Shown: positions 23,400-34,270 of the stretch, piece after piece
Numbering within the stretch: the stretch's first letter is position 1
Layout: each line of letters starts with the position of its first letter
From: Spirometra erinaceieuropaei
Lineage: Eukaryota > Platyhelminthes > Cestoda > Diphyllobothriidea > Diphyllobothriidae
Assembly: GCA_902702965.1 (NCBI GenBank)
Contig: CACRXP010000852.1
Span: 93,384-157,383, forward strand
DNA length: 64,000 nt
Direction of reading: 5' to 3'
Notes under the pieces: generated by a model
Database searches by the model: none
What the model saw: only the letters and a program-made list of their open reading frames with translations
What the model was told of the DNA's origin: nothing
Made by a program: the position numbers and the translations under genes

Positions 23400-26300
23400 T
23401 CAGATGTAATATATGCAACGGTTAGGCTTTTGACAGTTTGAACAAATGTCAGTAATTATTTAAAACGAAATCAGAACTGGAGACATTCCTGAGGGTCTAC
23501 ATTGCCCTGCAAACTAGGGTGATATATGCAGTAAGTTGCATGATATCTCCATCATCTTCTGCAGATGTGTGATATAGCGTTGCTTTGAGTCTACCCCAAA
23601 GTGTGTCCCTTCTAGCAACGATATAAAGGACATTACCTAACTGGCAGTAGTCTGTGGATCGTGCCAGACGTAAATTCTGGTAAAAGGAATTTTTGGGCGA
23701 GGCAGCAAGTTGGCACATTAAGCTGAAAAAATGAAAGAATAATAATTGACTGGATCCATGCCGAGAGTTTTATTTAACCCTATGGTAGAACAACGGAAAT
23801 GAGGTTAGTAATTAAACAATAAACACAAAGTAAATCTCACGAAATAACGGAATTTGAGATGAGATGTAAGACCGTGGGAAGTAATCGTTGTTGGCAGTTT
23901 AATGTCAGCACCAGCATGCAAATTGATGCCAAGATAAAACCCCATGTGACACGAACCGCAGTCTCCTGGCTGTTACGTGGGGTCCTTCTCTATACCGTTG
24001 CCACTTGCCTCTTCAAATCTCACATATAAGAAAAAGGGCAGTTTCTCTTTTGAACTTCTTTATGCTTAGCAGCTTCAATGTAAGTCTTCTTGACAATTTT
24101 ACAATCAACATCCGGACGCACGTCAGGAACGTCCTGCCAGATGTGTAGCAACAATACCGTTATTGATGGAGAAAACGTTTTCCGCCTAAATGCGTCAATA
24201 TAACCTCATGCGTCTTTATTTGCTCACTGTTCAAATGTTATTTCCAAAACTTCATGACATGGCCACTCCTACCAGCCTGTGCTATGGATTCAAGTTAGCC
24301 AGTACCCTTTTGTAGGCACAAAGTGCTTTGGGGGTTCGTGCTTCTGGTTGGAACCATGGCATTACGTACGGGGAATAGATTATTTGCCAGTTTGAAGGAT
24401 CGTCAAGCGAAGGAATGTCGTGAAACCTTAATCTCCTAGTATAGGTTGCGTGTTAATAAGTCTTTATAAGTTTGGCCATGTGAAACGTTAACGTTTCAGT
24501 AAAAGATCACTTTTGGCTTAGGCAACATCTCATAGAAGTGCATGAGTCATTGCAAAATCCACTCAGTTTCAATAAAAAGCGAATGTTAATCAGTGCAAAC
24601 AAATAAGTAATTAAGCTTCTTCCGTTAACGACATATAGTTTAGAAATAAAAATTAAATGGATGAATTAATTGTGTTATGATGTCCGCCTTTGTCGCAACA
24701 TATGAAAAACTTCAGACACATTAACTTCACCAGTGCGGCATTCCTAACCTGCGTTTTTGATAAATTCGTTCAATCTGTCTAAACGCTTTTGTCATTCCCC
24801 TTTCAGGTGACCGAACATCTTAGGGAAAAAAGTGGCTACAGTTATGTAGGTTTGTAGGATAGGGTTTGCACATATCGGTTCAACTGTTGTTTGTTTACAA
24901 GAATTTATCACATCCGACACAGGGTGTATCGGTAGCGGTAACGGTGGGCTGTATTATGTCATTGGTTTGCAAATATCGCATTTTGATCAGTACCAGGGGA
25001 CCTCAGTTGATGGTCGTTAAGAACAACTATAACAATGTGGAAATTCGCACTTAGTGCAGTCGTTCATGAAAAGAGGCACAACCCTGCCCATTCCGCTAAA
25101 ACGCGTGCATGTAGATCAACAGTTAGTTATTTGAAAAACACTGCACAGGGAAATGTCGATTTTGCAGCGTATAATATTCTCCTAACCCTATACAGGCAAA
25201 TTTGGATCGAGATCCCGAATTAATTCGAAGATCAACAGTTAGTTATTTGAAAAACACTGCACAGGGAAATGTCGTTTTTGCAGCGTATACGTTTTTCCTA
25301 ACCCTCTTCAGGCAAATTTGGATCGAGATCCCGAAGTAATTCGAAGATCAACAGTTAGTTATTTGAAAAACACTGCACAGGGAAATGTCGTTTTTGCACC
25401 GTACAATATTCCCCTAACCCTATACAGGCAAATTTGGATCGAGATCCCGAAATTATTCGAAGATCAACAGTTAGTTATTTGAAAAACACTGCACAGGGAA
25501 ATGCCGTTTTTGCAGCGTATAATATTCTCCTTACCCTATATAGGCAAATTTGGATCGTGATCCCGAAGTAATTCAAAGCAACTGGGTTGGTAGATCGAAT
25601 TGAATAAAATGCATTTCCGCGTTCATTTTCATGACAAAGTACCCGCACATACGATGTTAATGCCCCAATTTGTCCCTAATCAACGCTTTGTTAAAGGCGC
25701 CAGGGTTCAAACCTAGGATGATTGATCGCTCCAGCTTGGCACGAGGCAGTTAGGTTTTTATTTCGAAAAATTGCATTTAAATCAACTCTGACGTGTGTTC
25801 TCTTGAGTGCCTTATACACGCCTATTGTCACCACATACTATGTTCATTGTAAGGCACGAACGCCACGTTCAATACTATGGTGAAGTTCCATCAAATTGAA
25901 CATTTTCTGAGTGAAATGGCCCCCTTGAGATAACACAAGGCCCGTTGAGCCGGGGCATACCTGTCATCTGCCAGAATGCGTTAGCGCCAGGTCTGGCGTA
26001 GGATTTTATCAGACAGAGGTCAGTGTGAATGCGTCTGCGATTATGAGGTAAGCGCAAACTTACGGAATTGTGCAGTTCTCACAAAGGTGACCCCACCTAA
26101 CTCTATGGAAAAAAATTTTTAGTGGTGGACCTGTTTTTGTGACACTAGATTCACTACCATCAGGGCACCTCGTTTCAACCAGACGCTTCGCTAGCACTGC
26201 GTTAAACGCCGACTGTTGTTACAGAGTTTTGCGTGTGCGTCTGTAAGAAATATACCTTTATTGTGTTGGTAACTTACATGGGTCCTGGCGGTTAGTTTCT

Positions 26301-26400
26301 TGCGCGATGCCAATTTCAGTGGCGTTCGTGTGTGCAGGAAAACATTGGGAATACGTAAAAAAATGGATAACTAGTGTGAGTTTGCGAGAGTATCTGGCCC
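23400..26400 (+). repeat. Older diverged duplicate of the unit A/B right half
   Basis: Colinear with 12420-14660 (for example CCTAACCTGCGTTT, GGTGGGCTGTATTATG, ACAGTTAGTTATTTRAA, CGATTATGAGGTRAGCGCAA), but with many substitutions and small indels. It follows the intact gene in the same order as in units A and B, so all three are copies of one ancestral gene-plus-flank unit, with A and B much younger than their split from this one. Confidence 0.8.
25113..25576 (+). repeat. 116-bp tandem repeat, 4 copies
   Basis: Units begin AGATCAACAGTTAGTTATTT at 25113, 25229, 25345 and 25461, an exact 116-bp period, with a few substitutions between copies. The homologous place in units A and B has one copy only, so the array expanded after the split. 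Confidence 0.95.
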
Positions 26401-26804
26401 TTCGGTGGACATCCTCTTCAAGAAACTGAAAAATCCGGCTTTGTCTTAGTTGACATAAAAATCGTGGTTAATCTAAAATTGTTAAAATAAGTCAGTTCGA
26501 TCTACTCCAGAAAGTATTACACCACATTTACAGAAATCATGTTTACATTTGACAAGGTGATCGATAGACAAATACCATTCCTCTGCGTTCTTGAAGTTCG
26601 AAAAACTGGTTAAGAACTTTACAATCCAACTAGACACAGAAAGGCATATTCGGAGGTCATCCTACAATTAAAGTGTAATAGTCGGCTTTTTAAAAATATA
26701 ATTATGGCTACAGCCTATTTAATTGGGCGACACTACTAGTCTAAAGTGGAAAGTAATAAGGAGAAATAAGATACTTCTTCATGTTAAAGTTTCCCATTGT
26801 TTTC

Positions 26805-27070
26805 ATGCAGAAGGAAGACCAGAATGCCCTGTTATTATTTATTAGCCGTCATTAGCCAGTCATAACCCTGCCACACGTGTGGATGACTTGAAACTCGAAC
26901 ACTGGATTTTTGGTTATGGATTTTGACACTGCAACTGATACACGGACCTGTCGTCCTATCAGTTGAGATCGGGAATATCATTGCGGGCAGATGGGCCCTG
27001 ACTGATAACGTTACGGATGAAGTACGCACCGTTACCTAATCGGTGGGCGTCATCTGTCATTATATATATA
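26805..27070 (+). repeat. RepX interspersed repeat, second copy
   Basis: GAAGGAAGACCAGAATG ... TTATTAGCCGTCATTAGCC ... GTTACGGATGAAGTACG ... CCGTTACCTAATCGG: same blocks in the same order as 15040-15325. Runs into (AT)n at 27060 and 27113. Confidence 0.6.
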
Positions 27071-27110
27071 GATACCTATGACGAACAGCTATGTGGGCTA
27101 TCAGGTAAGT

Positions 27111-27112
<2 letters not shown>

Positions 27113-27145
<33 letters not shown>
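27113..27145. repeat. (AT)n microsatellite
   Basis: Uninterrupted AT dinucleotides bordering the PLE hairpin; a shorter AT run lies on the other side at about 27679-27697. Confidence 0.95.
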
Positions 27146-27148
<3 letters not shown>

Positions 27149-27645
27149 AAATCAAAACGTTCTTTGGGAAAGGGAGAACACTTTATTGAGTAAATTTTCG
27201 ACGTCGGTTCCCCGTGTCGTCGTCAGACTAGAGTAAATGTGCTGAAAACAATTAAAATTTTCAAACGTGCTACAAAATCAATACTCATTTGGTGCCTCAG
27301 CTAGTAAGCTGCCGTCGTGTGTGTCAGTCCCTATTGATCGGCTTTCGTCTCTTCCACTTTTCTCTGAGATTCTTGTACGTGGCATCTAATTCGATATGCC
27401 TGTTGATGCATGACTCATCTGAGTGCATGGCTTCAAGAAACTCTCGGCCTTTTTTAGATGGACTGACACACACGACGGCAGCTTACCAGCTGAGGCACCA
27501 AATGAGTATTGATTTTGTAGCACGTTTGAAAATTTTAATTGCTTTCAGCACATTTACTCTAGTCTGACGACGACACGGGGAACCGACGTCGAAAATTTAC
27601 TCAATAAAGTGTTCTCCCTCTCCCAAAGAACGTTTTGATTTCAAT
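27146..27645 (-). mobile_element. Short Penelope-like element with 185-bp inverted arms
   Basis: Arms 27146-27330 and 27460-27645 are near-perfect reverse complements around 129 bases. On the minus strand the centre codes REFLEAMHSDESCINRHIEL, the segment following the GIY-YIG domain in PLEs (compare REFLEACYLNAGSINGHVNL at 44487-43828). This is a nearly fully truncated PLE whose terminal repeat is present in inverted form on both sides, with AT microsatellites outside. The arms contain CTGACGA and GACGTC near 27200 and 27590, reminiscent of the PLE hammerhead, but no GAAACGTC. Confidence 0.8.
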
Positions 27646-28029
27646 TTATATTTCTTGGGATGCCTGTGTTCCAATTCATATATATATATATATATGGGAT
27701 GGCTGATCACAATAGAATAAACTAAAATTCTGAATCCGATTTAATTAAATCAAATTAATTACGTGAGTGTGTCATTTCGATTATAGCTCAGCATCTTCTC
27801 AGATATTTATGTGATGCTCGATTTCGACAACTCATTCTTTCCCGCTCCCGCAAAAACCACGCAAGATATGAAGTAACCGTATAAGTGGAGTATTTTTTCT
27901 TAAGGATTTCTGTTCACTCTATTTGTAGACAGCATTTCCATAACTGCTATCATCCATTCAAAATTGCTAGTACATCACATGTTCTCATTTATATACTAAA
28001 TAAAATGTATAACATTTCCGTTTAAACCT

Positions 28030-28510
28030 GCCTTATTATCCATAATATTTATATACCCTACTTGCCGCTGCGCAAGACTTTACGGTTTTCAAAACTGCAA
28101 GCTCTACGTGCTTATAACATTATACAGTGAATATGAGGCATGTTGGCTGGGTTATTTGAAACATTTATAAACATATAGGTGAGATGCTAATTGAGAAGGC
28201 ACTTTGCGCCGAAATCATTTCCTAATCACGACCTTTTTAGAACTGCAAACCAGGGGCTTTTAAGTGGGCAGATAGAGAAATATGCCTAACTGAAGATTTT
28301 ACGCGATGTCCATATGACTGCAAAATATCATGTATATTGTGAGTGTTGGCTGGTATGCCCTGTGTGACGAGTGAATATTAGGACTACCGGCATTAGTTCG
28401 ATATTTTATTGCAATTATTAGAAATCGGTCGCCCTGGGCCACTGCGTGGCGTGAAGGTAAGATCGCAATGAATTTACTCTGGTGTAAAACCGCAATTTTT
28501 AGGTGGACAG
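28030..28510 (+). repeat. Diverged duplicate of family-gene upstream flank
   Basis: Counterpart of 20507-21010. The match stops at about 28510, where unrelated sequence begins, so no family gene follows here. Confidence 0.7.
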
Positions 28511-29500
28511 ACTGATGGTTTTTATAGTTGGCAGAGTAGTCTGTTTGTCCACAGTAGTGTTTGTAAAGGTGAAGGTGGAGGACTTGAGTGGGCACTTGAA
28601 GTTCAGTGACTTTGCCTCTATACGGGTCCGCAGATGGCCCATCTAGGAGAATTCTACAATAACCTCTTCCAGTATGCACCAATTATCTTTGCCAACTCAA
28701 ACAGAGAACTTGAAAAATAGGGTGCTTTATTTGGTAAGTCACTATTCTGCCTGTCAGCCTGCTCACTTTGTTTGTCTCAATTGCCCTATTGGCTCCGGCA
28801 TTGATTAGGAAGCATCACCGTGACGACTTTTTCACCCGTCGCTTCCTATCTTCAGCGGCGCTGCAAACAAGTTACAAGATCGTCTGTATTTAAATATATT
28901 TTGAAAGTAAAATTATGAACTGACATCCTTTTTCCGCTTTCGTTTATGCTATAATAATTATGACATGTGAATCTGTGTTTACGAGGCAACACGTCTGAGG
29001 ACACTGCTTTGACAAGAGGCTGTTGTCTATCTTGAAAAGCTCATCTGTACTTTTAAGCGCCTAAAAGCTATACGATGCGTGAAAATATTTTGACAGCGTA
29101 GGGCAACGATCCTTTGCCCTAGACCTCCAGAATGTTTGTTCAAAAATCCCTTTTCTCTCTATTTCTGTCAGTATATGTTGAGTCGCTTCGAAGTCTGGTT
29201 GATGATCACACATTTAGAATCCCTGCCACAAGGAAAAGCTTTGTGATTTTGGAAGGCCAGGCAGGACATTGTTCACTTAATAGTTTGCGAATGAAAACCG
29301 AGCAGAACCTGAGAGTTAGCGAGGCTTCGACGAACTACGGTAGGCTACTGCTACAGCCCTAATCTGTCCAAAAGGCACTGCGCGGAAGATTGACAACACC
29401 CCAGACACAATCGAGCAATCAGGTGACCAATCGCCAGATTTAGAAGGAGTATCACTGCATGGTTTCCGGAAAGCGAAGGTAGTGAGCATTCCATCGAAGG
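28511..29500. other. No supported gene
   Basis: Includes a 127-codon minus frame (28299-28682) that overlaps the duplicated flank and is therefore likely a chance frame. Nothing recognisable until the helicase remnant. Confidence 0.4.
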
Positions 29501-29519
29501 GTTTCGTGGTCAAATTGAA

Positions 29520-29990
29520 GCCAGTTCAGAGAACAATCCTACATGAGAGTGCGAAGAGGACCCCCAAAGATGCCTCGGAAATGTTGCACGTAAGCGTTTC
29601 AATGAAGTGCACGTTAGATGGCAATTTAAACGCGCAATGAAAGGAACTTTAGCCGGGTAGCAAGGTTGTCAAAAGGCTGTACGACGCAGTAGTTAAGGCT
29701 ATGCCACTTTTCATATAATTACTGCCAGAATAAGTCCCATTAGGAAAGATTTACCAAGCCCTCTTGGCGCATGTAAGACGAAGAATCCTTCAATCCCGTA
29801 ATTTGCATACCGTATGATCTGATTGAAAATGTCATTCTGCTCCAGTGTTAGCCTAAAAGTGTTTGAATGCAGGTATGACGGAAATTCGACTGCGTTGTAA
29901 TTCTGATCATTGCGCAAATCCACTTCAGACGAAGCAGCAGCAGTTCGGATTTACAATGACATTCCTAGTTGAACTAGAACTTTGCTCGTT
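29520..29990 (-). pseudogene. Helitron-type PIF1 helicase remnant
   Basis: Minus-strand frame (29711-29923) reads FRLTLEQNDIFNQIIRY then FFVLHAPRGLGKSFLM: the LTxEQ motif and a degenerate Walker A (GPGGTGKT in relatives) of PIF1-family helicases. After a frameshift, GIALTTASYSLLTTLLPG and then CAFKLPSNVHFIETLTCNIS follow, matching the next conserved helicase blocks. The A-S-G-x-A-A-x-LL-x-GG motif has lost its second glycine. PIF1 helicases of this kind are carried by Helitron rolling-circle transposons; no Rep domain or terminal hairpin was found here. Catalytically dead by frameshift and by the altered P-loop. Confidence 0.75.
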
Positions 29991-30264
29991 AGTTCTACGC
30001 ACATATGATCATCATTATTAACGCATCATTGTGGATTTTTGCTGCAAAATCCACGTTCGAATTTTCTTGCTAAGCCTACGGAAGATATCCTTAGTCATGT
30101 GTGGTTCCTATTTCTCGCATAATTTTTGGAGATAAAGGAAGTAGGCGGTATATGATTGCAAACAATGCACGGAGTCGAAGTGGGTGTGACGTTTAGCACG
30201 CATCATCAATGCATACAATTTAATGTCGGCCGTTTTTCAGTAAATTGATAGTCTAACATTCATA

Positions 30265-30955
30265 ATGACCCAGCTGTGAAACATTCGGCGCCTCGGTGGG
30301 ATTCAAACCCACGCAGTAAGGGGAAGGCTTTAACGCAGCCAACGCTCTAACCACCTGAGCTACGAGGCCCAGCCGGACGACGCGAGTTTAATCACATTTG
30401 GGTAAAGTTACCCGCCCAACCTACTGCAACGTCTGGAATCCACCAAATCTGATACAGTATGTTGACTTTCCAAGCAGGATTTCCTAAGTCATTCACCTAG
30501 AATCCACCAGATTACTAAGAGGCTCGTGTAATTCATTGATATTTTGGGAGATTTTGAATAGTTTATATTGACCTTACTTTGAAAGACTCGGCGCCTCGGT
30601 GGGATTCGAACCCACGCAGTGCGGGGAAGGCTTTAGCGCAGCCAACGCTCTAACCACCTGAGCTACGAGGCCCACCCGGACGTTGCGAGTTTAATCACAT
30701 TTGGGTCAAGTTACCCGCCCAACCTACTGCAACGTCTGGAATCCACCAAAGCGGATACAGTGAGTTGACTGCCCAAGCAGGATTTCCCAAATAATTCACC
30801 TAGAATCCACCAGATGACTACCAGGCTCGCGTAATTCATTGATATTTTGATAGATTTTAAATAATTCATATTGACCCAATTGTAAAAGACTCGGCGCCTC
30901 GGTGGGATTCATACTCACGCAGTGCGGGGAAGGCTTTAGCGCAGCCAACGCTGCA
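30265..30955 (-). repeat. Tandem array of tRNA-like short repeats (2.2 copies)
   Basis: Period 303 bp. The tRNA-like parts lie at 30288-30370, 30591-30673 and 30894-30952 (truncated). On the minus strand each begins GGGCCTCGTAGCTCAGGTGG and ends GAGGCGC, giving a 6/7-bp acceptor stem, a good A box and a 5-bp T stem with GGGTTCGAATCC (B box). The stretch between is long, as in tRNAs with a large variable arm, and a 4-bp anticodon stem would present GCT in a 7-base loop, but position 33 is C. A body of about 220 bp joins the copies. SINE-like repeat, not functional tRNA genes: the loop is wrong and copies recur at 3479, 50928, 51230 and 51697. Confidence 0.8.
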
Positions 30956-31844
30956 CGAATGTCTGACCTTCATTGAGAAAAGAAGCCTGTTCAAAGCCGT
31001 TGACAGATTTCAATTGCTGGAAAGGCGTTTGACCGAACACATCTACCAACAGCGTGCGAAATAAAAGCATTCGTTCTGATTGGGATGCACGTTATGCAAG
31101 ATGCCTATCACAGTTCCTTTGAATGTGCTGGGTTATCCTTCGACTTACTCGCCTTGTTTGCGTCAATCGAAAGTTTTTCTACAGACAGTCTATATGTAAT
31201 GCGCAGGCACTTCCAAATACATTCGTGTTTTCTCATACGCGGGGGGAAGGTGTGCTGTTAACCGCAATCCCACAATCTTCAAGAAAGCGGTGACGGCCCC
31301 CATAATATGTGCTGTGATGCAAGTTCAAGTGAGGTCCAAGAGTTGTGTTCTTTTCCCCTAAGTGTATTTTGCCAAGCGGCCAATATTTCGTCGGTGCTGG
31401 TGGATGGCATTTTGAAGTGGCTCCAAGGGGGCGAGCGCGGCCACCGGGGCGCACGTACTTTTGAGCGGATGGCGGTAGACTGCCTCGGGGGCGCACATTT
31501 GTCCGTCAAGTGGCCTAAGGCCAGCGTGTCTGGAAATCCCTCCTCGCCTGCTTCTTCGTCCTGAAAATGGCATTGTTATGCAAAAGGAAACGTGCTTTTT
31601 TTCGTCGCAGTTGCGCTGGCTGCATAGTTATGAAGACAGGCATATACAAACCAGCCCATATGTGTGTATGCGTTAGTTTTGCCCAGAACTTTTGGAGATT
31701 AGCGATTTTTAACAAGCAGGCGTTTCCTTTTTTATTCATGTCAATTCCTTTATCTTCATTAAATAATTGATACGTACGTTAATGAAGCAAAATGCGTAAT
31801 TCTGACTTCATATGCTCTCCCATGATAACCCACTTTATTGTATG
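30956..31844. other. Unassigned; GC-rich island at 31290-31570
   Basis: A roughly 280-bp stretch is markedly richer in G+C than its surroundings and is open in several frames on both strands (plus 31307-31564, minus 31233-31496). The plus frame contains SVLVDGILKWLQGGERGHRG. No match that I recognise; codon-like composition suggests a piece of an unknown mobile element or an exon. Confidence 0.35.
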
Positions 31845-31935
31845 TAATTACCGATAAAGACAAGGGAGAAAGAAATGACCATTTCTGGCTTAATAACCGT
31901 CGACAGACATTTATTCCCAGCCGAAATTGTCGCGA
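31845..31935 (+). repeat. RepX start fragment
   Basis: CCGATAAAGACAAGGGAGAA ... CATTTCTGGCTTAATAACCGTC matches the first 70 bp of RepX. Confidence 0.55.
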
Positions 31936-32138
31936 CCTGTTAGTTAGAAGTCCACGCCTCCAAACACTGCGTCACGAGACCGTTGCCCTGACGGTTTCCG
32001 TCTGGAATATACAATGGTAGGGGGTGCTCATCGATCGTTCTTACGGAAGTCACTCGTTCCGTTGTGTCTTACGAGATCTCTTTCGAATCAAACCAACAGC
32101 CGCAGGTCGGCGCATGATTTAGGCAGTATATTTTATAC

Positions 32139-32285
32139 CGAAAAGGACAAGGGAGACCGGAATGGCCATTTCTGGTATAGTAGATGTCGTCAGCAGTGCG
32201 TTATTGCCAACAAGGAGAAGACGACGGCTAATAAGCTGAAGATGACCATTCCGGTCTTCCTTGTCTCTGTCGGTAGTAACATACT
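32139..32285. repeat. RepX hairpin: two start fragments head to head
   Basis: The forward arm (GACAAGGGAGACCGGAATGG, 32147 on) and the reverse arm (CATTCCGGTCTTCCTTGTC, about 32249-32268) are inverted copies of the RepX start, giving arms of 60-70 bp with a short loop near 32210. Both strands of the region stay open for more than 100 codons, which follows from the inverted symmetry. Confidence 0.6.
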
Positions 32286-32499
32286 GCCTATCTCATGCGC
32301 CGTTGCGCGGCTGCGGTTAGAGCTCGTGACGCGAACTGCTCGAATCATGGTTCTTGGCCTCGTTCGATCAAAAAGCGCAATGGCCTCCCGGCCGAATATT
32401 CTACGGCGATACTTTGTCCCCAAAGAGAGCATGGGTATTGCAGTGATCCGTAATGCTCCCACTAGCTGTGTTTCTGTGCCAAATGGCTGAAACACTCAC

Positions 32500-33280
32500 A
32501 AAACTGCTAAAATTTACCCAGTAGAGGACTTGGCTACAGACAATTAAGAACAATCACACTTCGTTCAAAGAAGATTCAACGGTCGCCTGGTGTCTGACAT
32601 GACGCTACCACTGTTTAATGACGCATCAATTAACTACCGAATGAGGATCATTCGGTCAAACGTGCGGTTAACAGGCATCACTAGATGACTCATTTTCGTC
32701 TAAGTCTCTAGTTGTTCAAAGTGTGTTTTTTTTCTGTTTACCAAAAAATAATACGTTATGTCGTATGTTTGCGAAGGTAGCACGGACAGTAACAGCCGAC
32801 ATGCATAGATGAGTACGAATTACAGATTGCTAACATATTATAGGCAGAAATCTATCCAACGTCTTCTAGAAGGCAATAGATCGGCGTGCGCCCATACCTA
32901 AGTGAATAAATACCTCATATGCAAACAGGGAAAGTAGCAAGTTGTGACCAACTGGTAAACTTCGGTGCTGTGGATTTCTCCTGAACCATTTGGCAGACCC
33001 CAGTGGTTGACCAAACTGTGCCCGGTGTATGCACACATGCTGGCGTTTGCGGTCCCAGCTGTTGGTCAAATTATGATTGGATGAATAAGCACAAACAAGC
33101 CCGAAACAGGTCTCTATCTGTGCCCCTCCCTTAGACTCTGTCGTCACTCCTCTGATATCAGTTGTATACAAATACACGTTAAAACCACTGATGAATAATT
33201 GACTGTGTAAGCGCACGTATGCATCAGCTCGCATGATCTACATCAAATAACTCTCAAAATTGCCACTTGAGGATGAGCAT
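32500..33280. other. Unassigned
   Basis: A 122-codon minus frame (32866-33234; contains ETCFGLVCAYSSNHNL) is open but has no domain I know. It may be part of a decayed mobile element. Confidence 0.35.
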
Positions 33281-33283
33281 GTA

Positions 33284-34270
33284 CAGTGAGTGACCGGTCT
33301 CGTGCAATGTTTGCTGAAATTCTGAAATGCGTTTTCGAATAGGAAGGATTACTAGGTCGCGGTTGTAATACTGATTAACGTGCAGCGTAATCCTATAATA
33401 TTTTCGACTCGGCAAGCTGTCAGCTTTTGAATACACTGCTCTTTAATCTCCTGCAGAAGCCGTGCTCGGCACACAATGACTACAAATGTAGCATACATTT
33501 TTCGCATTATTTTTGATGGTATTGCAAATTAAACTATATCTTATAGAAACCATAAAATAAAATAGGCTCTTATCCAGGCAATTAATAAAGACTCACTTCT
33601 TCTTTATAATGTATACTCAATAAAGGTGTATGATAAGGTTTCAAAGAAGTTTTTAATTATGAGATATTTTATGACCTCGCAATGTCCATTTACACAGCAT
33701 CGTACCTCGACGTTTAGCGCAGGTCATCATGAAATGTACAACAAAGTCCGCACCCATTGCAAAATTTTATGGACTCTGTATGGCATCTTTCTGATGGCAT
33801 AGAAAAATACGTGATGTTCTTTTCGCCGAACGCAGTCACCGTGTAGACCTAAATCACTAAGCGCTATTGCAACGAATGGTAAGACTTCAAATAATGCGGC
33901 AATACGAAAACATGTTAACCTGTGTATGCACCTTACTTGAGTGAACATTATAAAAAAGAAGTGATGTTCTATCAAACGCCTGAAAGAAAGCATATTTTTG
34001 ATTGTGGTTTTTTAAAAGATATATTTGAATTTGGAAGACCATCAATACGAAAAATGCATGCTAATTTGTTAGTCATTTTTTCCTAAGTAAGGCCCCTACA
34101 TAGGGTTTGAAAAGCAGTTTATTCAAAAGCTGTCATCCTGCTAAGTCCAAAATATTATGAGATTATGCCTAAAGATGACCAGTATTATAACCGCGACAAA
34201 GTTATCCTTTCCTAGTCGAAAACACATTTTAGAATTTCATGCAACATTTATTGAGATCGGTCACTCACTG
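33284..34270. mobile_element. TA-flanked element with about 300-bp inverted repeats
   Basis: Left end CAGTGAGTGACCGGTCTCG (33284) and right end, read inward on the minus strand, CAGTGAGTGACCGATCTCA (34270), each preceded by TA (33282-33283, 34271-34272). The arms match with substitutions for about 300 bp, past an AGCTTTTGAATA block and an ATTTTTCG block. TA target duplication and CAGT ends fit the Tc1/mariner superfamily. The interior has an 88-codon minus frame (33727-33993); a 33-residue part of it recurs as protein at 62758-62955. No DDE/D triad seen, so probably non-autonomous. The ends also occur at 3900-4015, 14690-14947, 15330 and 62343. Confidence 0.75.

Noticed and set aside
25113..25576. 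CRISPR array
   Set aside because: Direct tandem 116-bp units without unique spacers in a eukaryotic sequence.
27200..27240. Hammerhead ribozyme in the 27-kb hairpin
   Set aside because: CTGACGA and GACGTC are present but GAAACGTC is not, and stem II does not form cleanly.
30288..30370. Functional tRNA gene
   Set aside because: Good A and B boxes, but the anticodon loop has C at position 33, the anticodon stem has only four pairs and the sequence is repeated with a fixed body at several places: a SINE-like repeat.
32866..33234. 122-codon minus-strand gene
   Set aside because: No recognisable motif, no splice context; left unassigned.
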